A stretch of DNA of 64,000 bases. Origin: Deltaproteobacteria bacterium (GTDB lineage Bacteria > Desulfobacterota > Desulfuromonadia > Desulfuromonadales > Geopsychrobacteraceae). The stretch spans positions 235,060 to 299,059 of the forward strand of contig JAJRQI010000034.1 of the NCBI GenBank assembly GCA_024280335.1. Direction: 5' to 3'. The notes below the pieces were generated by a model. It was not told where the DNA came from, made no database searches, and worked only from the letters and a program-made list of their open reading frames with translations. Below, one piece after another: positions 58,017 through 64,000 of this stretch (position 1 is its first letter; each line of letters opens with the position of its first letter). Position numbers and translations under genes: made by a program.

Positions 58017-58925
58017 TTACTTACTTAAAGCAGCAACCTCGGCTGCAAAATCGTCCTCTTTCTTTTCGATCCCTTCGCCAAGCTGAAAACGGACATAGCT
58101 GTTCAGCTTGATTTCAGTGTCCAGCTCTTTGCCCAGAGCGTCAACTATTTTGCCGACCTTCTGATCCGGATCGATCACAAATGCCTGCTCAAGCAGGCAG
58201 ACTTCTCCGAAGTATTTGTTGATCTGACCGATGATGATCTTTTCAACAATATTTTCCGGTTTGCCGCTATCGAGAGCCTTAACCCGCATAATCTCTTTTT
58301 CTTTGTCAACCACAGCCGAAGGGACATCATCGCGCTGCAGGTATTGGGGAGCGGCTGCCGCAACATGCATGGCAATCTGCCGTCCAAGTTCTGCAACCTT
58401 GGCATCGGTTGATGCCGTCTGCAGTTCAACCAGAACACCGATCTTGCCGCCGCCATGAACGTAAGAGGTGACCACGCCCTGCCCGGCATCGACACGTGCC
58501 AGACGACGGATATTCATATTTTCGCCAATCGTGGCGATCTGGTGGGTCAGTTCTTCTGCGACACTGCGGTCAGTGCCAGGATATGGCAGAGCCTTCAACG
58601 CTTCGATATCGACGACTTCATTCTCCCGGACAACCGTCTGAATCCCTGCAACAAAACCTTGAAAAGCATCGTTTTTGGCAACAAAATCGGTTTCGGCATT
58701 TACTTCAACCAAGGCCCCGACGCTCCCTTCGGAACCGGCGGCTACCATCCCTTCAGCAGCCACCCGGCCAGATTTTTTCGCCGCGGCGGAAAGGCCCTTT
58801 TTACGCAGAAAATCGACTGCTTCGCCCATGTTACCAGCGGTCTCGGTCAAAGCCTTTTTGCAGTCCATCATACCTGCGCCAGTTTTTTTACGCAGTTCAG
58901 ATACCATCGCTGCTGTAATACTCAC
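58017..58925 (-). CDS. tsf: Elongation factor Ts
   Basis: 302 residues from a GTG with GGAGG seven nt upstream. UBA-like N-terminus (VSELRKKTGAGMMDCKKAL), then VEVNAETDFVAKNDAF and the C-terminal LLEQAFVIDPDQKVG. Nucleotide exchange factor for EF-Tu. It lies between rpsB and pyrH. Confidence 0.97.
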   Translation of the reverse strand: MSITAAMVSELRKKTGAGMMDCKKALTETAGNMGEAVDFLRKKGLSAAAKKSGRVAAEGMVAAGSEGSVGALVEVNAETDFVAKNDAFQGFVAGIQTVVRENEVVDIEALKALPYPGTDRSVAEELTHQIATIGENMNIRRLARVDAGQGVVTSYVHGGGKIGVLVELQTASTDAKVAELGRQIAMHVAAAAPQYLQRDDVPSAVVDKEKEIMRVKALDSGKPENIVEKIIIGQINKYFGEVCLLEQAFVIDPDQKVGKIVDALGKELDTEIKLNSYVRFQLGEGIEKKEDDFAAEVAALSK

Positions 58926-58985
58926 GTCATTTCCTCCATAGTTGTGACAGGCTTTCGCCCGTTATATTCAGATTCTGTAAACCAA

Positions 58986-59007
58986 CGGCCGGACCGAGGC
59001 CCGGCCG
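58986..59007. other. GC-rich hairpin between rpsB and tsf
   Basis: CGGCCGG/CCGGCCG stem with an 8-nt loop in the 121-nt spacer and no T-run. Probably an attenuating or stabilising hairpin between the two genes. Confidence 0.45.
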
Positions 59008-59046
59008 CAGGCCATTACACTTATGATCTTTTCAGTCTACCGGAAA

Positions 59047-59919
59047 TTACTCAGCAGCAGGAGTTTTCTCACTTGCCACAGGTGCTTCCTCGGTGGCAGC
59101 CGGAGCGGCTTCAACTGCAGGAGCAGGAGCAGCATCGACCACAACCGGAGCGACTGCGGCAGGAGTCACTGCGGCAGGAGCCGCCTTGACAGTCGGCTCG
59201 TCCTTGCCTTCTGCTTCGGTCTGTTTTTTGTCTTTGCGCCGCTGACCACCCTCAACGCAGGATTCAGCCATCTTGCTGGCGAACAGGCGGATCGCACGGA
59301 TCGCATCGTCATTCCCCGGGATGATGTAATCGATGTTGTCAGGATCGCAGTTAGTGTCGACCACGGCAACCACCGGAATACCAAGCTTGTTGGCTTCCTG
59401 GACAGCAATCGCCTCTTTTTTCGGATCGATAATAAAAATAGCCCCGGGCAACTTGGACATATTTTTAATCCCGCCAAGGTTTTTCTCCAGTTTTACCCGT
59501 TCGCGCTCCAGCTGCAGAGCTTCCTTCTTGGTGTACTGCTCGATGGTACCATCGGCAACCATCGCTTCAATCTTTTTCAGCCGGTCGATACTCGCCTTGA
59601 TGGTGGCGAAGTTGGTCAACATGCCGCCCAACCAGCGATTGTTGACAAAGTACTGACCTGCCCGCAGCGACTCTTCCATGATGGCGTCTTGCGCCTGCTT
59701 CTTGGTGCCGACAAAGAGCACCTTTTCGCCGTTGGCGACGGTATCCTGAATAAACTGGCAGGCAGTGCGGAAGTAACGTACGGTTTTCTGCAGGTCAACG
59801 ATATAGATACCGTTACGCGCGCCGAAAATGTACGGCTTCATTTTAGGGTTCCAGCGTTTGGTCTGGTGACCAAAGTGAACGCCGGCTTCTAGTAGTTGCT
59901 TCATGGTGATTTGTGCCAT
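59047..59919 (-). CDS. rpsB: 30S ribosomal protein S2 with Ala/Pro-rich C-terminal extension
   Basis: 290 residues from [25 protein letters not shown] eight nt upstream fixes 59919. [31 protein letters not shown] and [15 protein letters not shown] are S2 motifs. The core ends near residue 230. The last ~55 residues are Ala, Pro, Val and Glu only ([14 protein letters not shown] and onward), longer than in E. coli S2. Confidence 0.97.
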   Translation of the reverse strand: MAQITMKQLLEAGVHFGHQTKRWNPKMKPYIFGARNGIYIVDLQKTVRYFRTACQFIQDTVANGEKVLFVGTKKQAQDAIMEESLRAGQYFVNNRWLGGMLTNFATIKASIDRLKKIEAMVADGTIEQYTKKEALQLERERVKLEKNLGGIKNMSKLPGAIFIIDPKKEAIAVQEANKLGIPVVAVVDTNCDPDNIDYIIPGNDDAIRAIRLFASKMAESCVEGGQRRKDKKQTEAEGKDEPTVKAAPAAVTPAAVAPVVVDAAPAPAVEAAPAATEEAPVASEKTPAAE

Positions 59920-60039
59920 CTTTTTTACTCCTGTAACCTGGTTAGAATCCTCCGCTCCAGTCATCTCCGGCAGGCCTCATAATACCACTGAGAACCATCC
60001 TGTCCGGATCCTGAAACGTGTGTATTGAATAACTGCACG

Positions 60040-60068
60040 TCTATACCACCGACCAGAGCGGCAGGCAA
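60040..60068 (-). promoter_or_regulatory. Putative rpsB-tsf promoter
   Basis: Minus strand TTGCCT (60068-60063), 17-nt spacer, TATAGA (60045-60040), in the divergent region shared with lptF. It leaves a ~115-nt leader, a length suited to autogenous S2 control, though no S2 site is identified. Confidence 0.45.
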
Positions 60069-60147
60069 GTGAATTTTTTCTCGTAAACAACCAGAGCATT
60101 TGTTTTCCGGCGGTCAATTAACCTGCGTCTGGCAGTGGTTTACTGTA

Positions 60148-60176
60148 TTTACAGAATGCAGTCGCTGTACTAATAT
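60148..60176 (+). promoter_or_regulatory. Putative lptF-lptG promoter
   Basis: TTTACA (60148-60153), 17-nt spacer, TAATAT (60171-60176), ending only nine nt before the lptF ATG, so the leader would be very short. Confidence 0.4.
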
Positions 60177-60184
60177 GCGCCACC

Positions 60185-61360
60185 ATGTCAAACCTGAGAA
60201 TTCATCGCTATATCCTCAAGGAAATCAGCGTTCCGGCGCTGTTGAGCCTGCTGATTTTCACCTTCGTCCTGCTGATGGGAAGAATCCCCCGCCTGACCGA
60301 ACTGGTCATCAACAAGGGAGTTCCGATCGGTGAGATGCTGCAACTGTTCAGCTATCTGTTGCCGACCTTTTTCAGCATCACCGTTCCGCTGTCTTTTCTG
60401 CTCGGCATCCTGCTCGCATTTGGACGCCTTTCTTCAGACAATGAGTTCGTTGCCCTAAAGGCATCCGGGATCAGCCTTTACACACTGCTGAAGCCGGTCA
60501 TCATGCTCGCCCTTGCCTGTTCACTGCTGACCGCATGGCTGACCATCAGCGTTGAACCGGCAGGAAAAAGTGCCTCTCGCAGCACCCTGTTCCAGATTGC
60601 CGCCAGTCGCGCCAGCGTCGGTATTCGCCCCGGGGTCTTCAACGATGATTTCGAGGGGATCGTTCTCTATGCGCGCGGCATGGATGAGCGGCGCGGCATC
60701 ATGAAAAATGTCTTCATCTCTGATGAGCGTGAGGGGGAGACCCCGGCAACCATTCTGGCCCAACAGGGGCGCTTCATTCCCGATCCGGCCAACTACAGCA
60801 TGACCCTGCACCTGCGCGACGGAAGCATCCACCGACAACCGAAAAATGAAAATAAATCGACCTACCAGATTGTCAACTTCAGCAGTTACAACATCAACCT
60901 CGATATGGGCAGCCAACTGGCGTCAAATCAGGGGCGACATCGCTCACGCGGTGAACTCTCGTGGCATGAGTTACGAACAGCACAGAACGACAGTAAAAAT
61001 GAAAAGTCCCGCCTGCGGTTTGCGGTAGAGCTGCATAAACGGATTTCCATCGCCTTTGCTCCGCTGGTTTTTGCCCTGGTCGGCGTCCCCTTGGGCCTGC
61101 AATCGAACCGCTCCGGAAAAGGCGCCGGGTTCTCCCTGTCCCTGGCCATTGCCCTAGTCTACTACCTGCTGCTGAGCATCGCCAGCACCGTCGCCGGAAA
61201 AGGATTGATTCCGGTTGCAGTGGCCCTTTGGCTGCCGAATCTCTGTTTCCTCTGCGGCGGCAGTTATTTTCTGCACCGCACTGCCATTGAGCGGCCGCTG
61301 AAACTGCTACCGCAACTCGCCGCCCTGCTGCAGCGCAAACTGCGGAGGCTGCAGAGATGA
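60185..61360 (+). CDS. lptF: LPS export ABC transporter permease LptF
   Basis: 391 residues, YjgP/YjgQ family. Three N-terminal helices, a periplasmic jellyroll (about 125-270), and three C-terminal helices (FAPLVFALVGVPLGLQSNRSG signature, in part). With LptG and LptB2 it extracts LPS from the inner membrane. It overlaps lptG by four nt (ATGA). Plus strand, divergent from rpsB. Confidence 0.93.
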   Translation: MSNLRIHRYILKEISVPALLSLLIFTFVLLMGRIPRLTELVINKGVPIGEMLQLFSYLLPTFFSITVPLSFLLGILLAFGRLSSDNEFVALKASGISLYTLLKPVIMLALACSLLTAWLTISVEPAGKSASRSTLFQIAASRASVGIRPGVFNDDFEGIVLYARGMDERRGIMKNVFISDEREGETPATILAQQGRFIPDPANYSMTLHLRDGSIHRQPKNENKSTYQIVNFSSYNINLDMGSQLASNQGRHRSRGELSWHELRTAQNDSKNEKSRLRFAVELHKRISIAFAPLVFALVGVPLGLQSNRSGKGAGFSLSLAIALVYYLLLSIASTVAGKGLIPVAVALWLPNLCFLCGGSYFLHRTAIERPLKLLPQLAALLQRKLRRLQR

Positions 61361-62439
61361 AACTGATCAATCGCTTTTTGCTGAAACATTTTCTGCGCAT
61401 CCTGGCGTTGAGCATCGGTGCTTTTGTCGGCATCTACCTGCTGATCGACTTTTTTGAAAAGATCAGCGACTTCATCGATCACAAAGCCACTGCCGGCGAC
61501 TATCTGAGTTACCTGTTCAACAGCATGCCGATTATCCTGGTGCAGATCCTGCCGCTGGCGATCCTGATGGCTGTAGTTCTGACGCTGGGTGGACTCGGCC
61601 GAACCAATGAAACCACCGCCATGCGTGCCTGCGGAATCAGCTTGTGGAAAATCGTTCAGCCGTTTATGGGCTTGGCGTTGCTGCTGTCGATTCTGCTGCT
61701 GCTGCTGAATGAATTCATCATCCCTTACAATGCTAAAGGGTTGAATCAACTGCTGGAGGTCAAACTCAAGGGGAAGCAGCAAGTCTCTTTAACCCGCGAT
61801 GAGATCTGGTATCGGGACGCCGAGCGAATCATCAAAATCGCCCTGGTCAATCCGACTCAACAGACTCTTGAAGGGGTGACGATTTTCAATATCGACCGTA
61901 ATTCATTACTGCGCGAGCGCCTGTCAGCCCCCAAGCTAAGTTACAGCGGCAACAGCTGGCTGGCGAGTCAGCTGGAGACAAGAAGCTTCGATCCGCAAAC
62001 CGGTGATCTATTGGCGACAAAAACAGCGACGGATGTGGTGCTGAAGATCGGCCGCACACCGCAGGACTTTGCCGCCAGTGAAAATCGCAACAATGAACTG
62101 AATTTTCGGCAACTGCGCCGGATGGTCAAAAAACTGGAGCGGGAAGGGTTTGACGCAACCCGCCAGCGGGTCGACATGCACAACCGCCTAGCGGCACCCT
62201 TCACCTGCCTGATCATGGCCTTCCTAGGCGTCCCCTTTGCACTGCAAAGAGGCCGCAGCAGCAACATCGCCCTCGGAATCGGCCTGAGTCTGGCGATCGG
62301 CATCGTCTATTTCATCCTGCAATCGATGCTCACCGCCTTCGGCTATTCAGCCGCACTACCGCCGATTGTCGCGGCCTGGACCAGCAATATTATTTTCCTG
62401 ATGGTGGGAGTCTGGATGTTGTTGAGTGTCAAGGAATAG
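61357..62439 (+). CDS. lptG: LPS export ABC transporter permease LptG
   Basis: 360 residues. Same six-helix plus jellyroll plan: FLLKHFLRILALSIGAFVGI and FFEKISDFIDHKAT at the N-terminus, FTCLIMAFLGVPFALQRGRS at the C-terminal half. It partners LptF. Start overlaps the lptF stop. Confidence 0.93.
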   Translation: MKLINRFLLKHFLRILALSIGAFVGIYLLIDFFEKISDFIDHKATAGDYLSYLFNSMPIILVQILPLAILMAVVLTLGGLGRTNETTAMRACGISLWKIVQPFMGLALLLSILLLLLNEFIIPYNAKGLNQLLEVKLKGKQQVSLTRDEIWYRDAERIIKIALVNPTQQTLEGVTIFNIDRNSLLRERLSAPKLSYSGNSWLASQLETRSFDPQTGDLLATKTATDVVLKIGRTPQDFAASENRNNELNFRQLRRMVKKLEREGFDATRQRVDMHNRLAAPFTCLIMAFLGVPFALQRGRSSNIALGIGLSLAIGIVYFILQSMLTAFGYSAALPPIVAAWTSNIIFLMVGVWMLLSVKE

Positions 62440-62520
62440 TTGATAATTGAGATGTGACCCTACCACTACCTTATCATGGATGTCCCCGGAACGGCGCTGG
62501 CATGCAGGCCTCCTCGAAAC

Positions 62521-62549
62521 TTGACAGCCTACCAACAAAAACCTACACT
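62521..62549 (+). promoter_or_regulatory. Promoter of the AbrB/PIN module
   Basis: TTGACA (62521-62526), 17-nt spacer, TACACT (62544-62549), 30 nt before the antitoxin ATG. Confidence 0.5.
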
Positions 62550-62579
62550 AATCACATCGACCATCAAAAAGGAGAATTT

Positions 62580-62789
62580 ATGCAGACAACCATTTCAAGC
62601 AAATATCAAGTTGTCATTCCAAAACCAGTTAGAGAGCATCTCAACCTCAAGCCGAAGCAAAAGCTGACGGTCATCGAAAAAGACAGAATGCTCATCCTTA
62701 TTCCCCAGGCATCACTCGATGAATTAAGGGGTGTTGCAACCGGTGCCAGAATCGATAATTACCGGGAGAAGAAGGATCGGCCCCTATGA
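62580..62789 (+). CDS. AbrB/SpoVT-type antitoxin (VapB-like)
   Basis: 69 residues from MQTTISSKYQVVIPKPVREH; AGGAG five nt upstream fixes the start, and the longer frame from 62454 is non-homologous. Swapped-hairpin AbrB DNA-binding domain, then a C-terminal segment expected to cap the toxin. It overlaps the PIN gene by four nt. Confidence 0.88.
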   Translation: MQTTISSKYQVVIPKPVREHLNLKPKQKLTVIEKDRMLILIPQASLDELRGVATGARIDNYREKKDRPL

Positions 62790-63160
62790 TTATTGTTGAT
62801 TCCTGTGGCTGGCTGGAATGGTTTACCGATGGACAGCTGGCCGACCGCTATAAAGAATATTTGGCAAACACGGATAAGATCCTGATCCCGGCAATTATAC
62901 TTTACGAAGTCTACAAGGTTCTTAAAAAAGAGGCGGGCGAAGAAAAAGCCCTGCTTGCTGCGGGATATATGCAAAAAGCGACGCTGGTTCCATTTGACGA
63001 CGCCCTTGCCTTCGCGGCTGCAGACATTGCCTTGCAAGAAAAGCTGGCCATGGCGGATGCCATAATTCTGGCAACCTCACAAGCTCATTGTTGTCAAATC
63101 ATTTCTTCCGATGCAGACTTTAAAGACCTGGCAAATGTGAAATATATTCCGAAAGGATAA
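62786..63160 (+). CDS. PIN-domain toxin (VapC-like ribonuclease)
   Basis: 124 residues. The acidic Mg-site residues of PIN nucleases are placed as expected: Asp 5 in IIVDSCGWLE, Glu ~41 in ILYEVYKV, Asp ~91 in LAMADAIILATS and Asp ~110 in SSDADFKDL. VapC toxins cut tRNA or rRNA; the target is not predictable. It is coupled to the antitoxin upstream. Confidence 0.88.
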   Translation: MIIVDSCGWLEWFTDGQLADRYKEYLANTDKILIPAIILYEVYKVLKKEAGEEKALLAAGYMQKATLVPFDDALAFAAADIALQEKLAMADAIILATSQAHCCQIISSDADFKDLANVKYIPKG

Positions 63161-63440
63161 TGGCAGAACCAGATTTCGTTACCCTTCCGGCTGGCAAACC
63201 GAAGATGGAAGATGTCAGACGATTTCACCAGAGCTATCAACTATTTGATGGCAGACATGGGAACCGCACAGCAATAGCGGTACCATTCTTTGACAACCGC
63301 GTACGCCAAGCAAGCAGAATGATGAGATACGAAAGCGGTGGCATTTGGCCACAACGCAGCTTTTGTATCCTTCATTGTCTACTCTGGCAGGGGTCATTGG
63401 TATGTCTGAGTTCGGTATACTGTCCCCGGAACTCTCGTAA
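63161..63440. other. No recognisable gene
   Basis: 280 nt between the toxin stop and the transposase remnant. The open frame here (63160-63456) has no family-like segment. The end holds a TGTCCCCGGAA motif at 63421-63431. Confidence 0.4.
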
Positions 63441-63581
63441 GAACTCGACAAGTTGAAGCGCCATGAACGGACCGGTCGACCCTTGGGTGGAGATGATTTT
63501 GTTGCTGCCCTGGAGCGGGATCTTGACCGAACTCTGCGACCACAGAAGCCTGGGCCGAAAAGACAAGAGAAGCAGCGTTAG
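63441..63581 (+). pseudogene. C-terminal remnant of a REP-associated tyrosine (Y1) transposase
   Basis: 46 codons in frame to a stop: ELDKLKRHERTGRPLGG, then DDFVAALERDLDRTLRPQKP and GPKRQEKQR. The HERTGRPLG...F...LE...R.L.P.K.GPK pattern is the C-terminal tail of RAYT/TnpA-REP transposases. An in-frame TAA (63438-63440) directly precedes it and the catalytic HUH half is absent, so it is a dead fragment. Confidence 0.6.
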
Positions 63582-63587
63582 ATATGG

Positions 63588-63598
63588 TGTCCCCGGAA
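63588..63598. repeat. TGTCCCCGGAA motif (three copies in the accessory patch)
   Basis: Exact 11-mer at 62481-62491, 63421-63431 and 63588-63598, the last two flanking the transposase remnant. Similar TTCCGGGGACA strings flank RAYT genes in related genomes, as I recall. A candidate end or target motif of the element. Confidence 0.5.
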
Positions 63599-63671
63599 TA
63601 TCGGAATATACGCAATCCGAAGATGAGTCTGAAGAGTGGGTCTGAAAACATTACTGATCTGGTTTGTTGTT

Positions 63672-63729
63672 CGTTTTTCTCACACGGCAAGGTGAGCATA
63701 TATGCCCACCTTGCCGTGTGAGAAAAACG
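63672..63729. repeat. 58-bp near-perfect palindrome
   Basis: Arms of 29 bp (63672-63700 and 63701-63729) with a single mismatch: CGTTTTTCTCACACGGCAAG at the outer left and its complement at the right, GCATATATGC at the centre. No loop. It could extrude as a cruciform, or act as a bidirectional terminator, because A/T runs lie in both arms. Confidence 0.75.
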
Positions 63730-63788
63730 GTCCTGGTCTGCCCTTCCCTACTTCAGAACCTGGCAGTCAAAAAAAGATTTCACTTTTC

Positions 63789-63830
63789 GATATCATTACC
63801 CCTTGACTCGATATCTTTTTTTGATATCAT
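63789..63830 (+). promoter_or_regulatory. Promoter with three GATATC boxes upstream of the hicA-like start
   Basis: TTGACT (63803-63808), 16-nt spacer, TATCAT (63825-63830). GATATC palindromes lie at 63789-63794, 63810-63815 and 63823-63828, the last two overlapping the promoter. That suits autorepression by an antitoxin. Confidence 0.4.
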
Positions 63831-63836
63831 GTAGGC

Positions 63837-63863
63837 ATGCAGTCAAAACACAAGAAAACACTA
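63837..63863 (+). pseudogene. Truncated hicA-like toxin gene start
   Basis: ATG at 63837 gives MQSKHKKTL before the sequence changes character. S-K-H-(K/R)-K-T-L is the typical N-terminus of one HicA toxin group. An IS630-family element then follows. Only nine codons support it. Confidence 0.35.
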
Positions 63864-64000
63864 GTACCATGTAACATTTAAATCTTCGCAATCGTTAGCG
63901 CATAATATATACTTACGGCAACCCAAGGAGGTTGCCATGCCACCGAGATATCGAATTATACTGACTGAGCAGGAGCGTAAGGATCTTGAGGCACTGACAC
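63864..64000 (+). mobile_element. Left part of an IS630-family insertion sequence (runs off window)
   Basis: From about 63864, just after a TA (the duplication dinucleotide of IS630/Tc1 elements), the sequence leads into a transposase gene. The exact end is unsure because the right terminus is outside the window. Confidence 0.5.
63937..64000 (+). CDS. IS630-family transposase, N-terminal fragment at window edge
   Basis: ATG at 63937 with AAGGAGG six nt upstream gives MPPRYRIILTEQERKDLEAL and continues past the edge. The (M)P-x-(R/K)Y-x(2)-LT-x-(E/Q)ER-x-x-L(E/K)AL pattern is the usual start of IS630 helix-turn-helix transposases. Only 21 codons are available. Confidence 0.65.
   Translation, partial: MPPRYRIILTEQERKDLEALT

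Noticed and set aside
63160..63456. 98-codon open frame after the toxin gene
   Set aside because: Begins at the toxin stop, has no family-like segment and runs into transposase debris.

Overview
The window looks like a chromosomal segment of a Desulfuromonadales-type deltaproteobacterium (Desulfuromonas/Geobacter/Pelobacter relatives). The clues are gene order (pheA-tyrA-aroA-cmk-ispH-rpsA-sppA-ihfB; ilvD-ilvB-ilvN-psd-pssA-leuA; queA-tgt-yajC-secD-secF; rpsB-tsf-pyrH-frr-uppS-cdsA-dxr-rseP), a leuA T-box leader, and a periplasmic CxxCH sensor fused to HD-GYP. This placement is inferred from context and was not searched. Almost all genes lie on the minus strand; the plus-strand exceptions are an aminotransferase, the HD-GYP sensor, lptF-lptG and the right-hand end.

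Layout. 1-1.3 kb: 5' end of lgt behind an RluA-type pseudouridine synthase. 1.3-1.8 kb: no convincing gene, but a plus-strand promoter, a long-range stem and a terminator suggest a structured RNA. 1.8-10.2 kb: aromatic amino acid genes leading into cmk, ispH, S1, SppA and IHF-beta. 10.3-13.7 kb: ADP-ribosylglycohydrolase, aminotransferase and a FabH-type synthase. 13.8-23.1 kb: murB, recJ, a beta-helix lipoprotein, a TPR protein, secF/secD/yajC, tgt and queA. 23.5-25.5 kb: the heme-sensing HD-GYP protein. 25.7-30.0 kb: three genes sharing one C-terminal NTF2/Csd6-like domain fused to a pseudokinase-TPR protein, an L,D-transpeptidase-fold enzyme and a DUF1566 protein. This is the most novel-looking module. 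30-41 kb: argC, rpsI-rplM, truA-ecfT, leuB, a hybrid histidine kinase coupled to an alpha/beta hydrolase, threonine aldolase and a RhlE helicase, with palindromic elements on both sides of the helicase. 41.3-51.2 kb: branched-chain amino acid genes (leuD, leuC, frameshifted leuA behind a leucine T-box, ilvN, ilvB, ilvD) with phospholipid genes pssA and psd between them. 51.2-59.9 kb: a DUF465 protein, tsaB, rseP, dxr, cdsA, uppS, a short ferredoxin, frr, pyrH, tsf and rpsB. 60.2-62.4 kb: lptF-lptG. 62.5-64 kb: an accessory patch with an AbrB/PIN toxin-antitoxin pair, a RAYT transposase remnant, a 58-bp palindrome, and what looks like a hicA gene interrupted by an IS630-family element that runs off the end.

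Genes work together in recognisable blocks: shikimate end-products, protein export, isoprenoid and envelope lipid synthesis (ispH, dxr, uppS, cdsA, pssA, psd, lgt, lptFG), translation, and the leucine/valine pathway. Notable points are the split leuA under T-box control, the absence of ilvC where related genomes keep it, a probable AUU start for cdsA, and several families of nested palindromes in the intergenic gaps. Many starts were moved inward from the longest open frame to agree with Shine-Dalgarno spacing, operon overlaps and family length.
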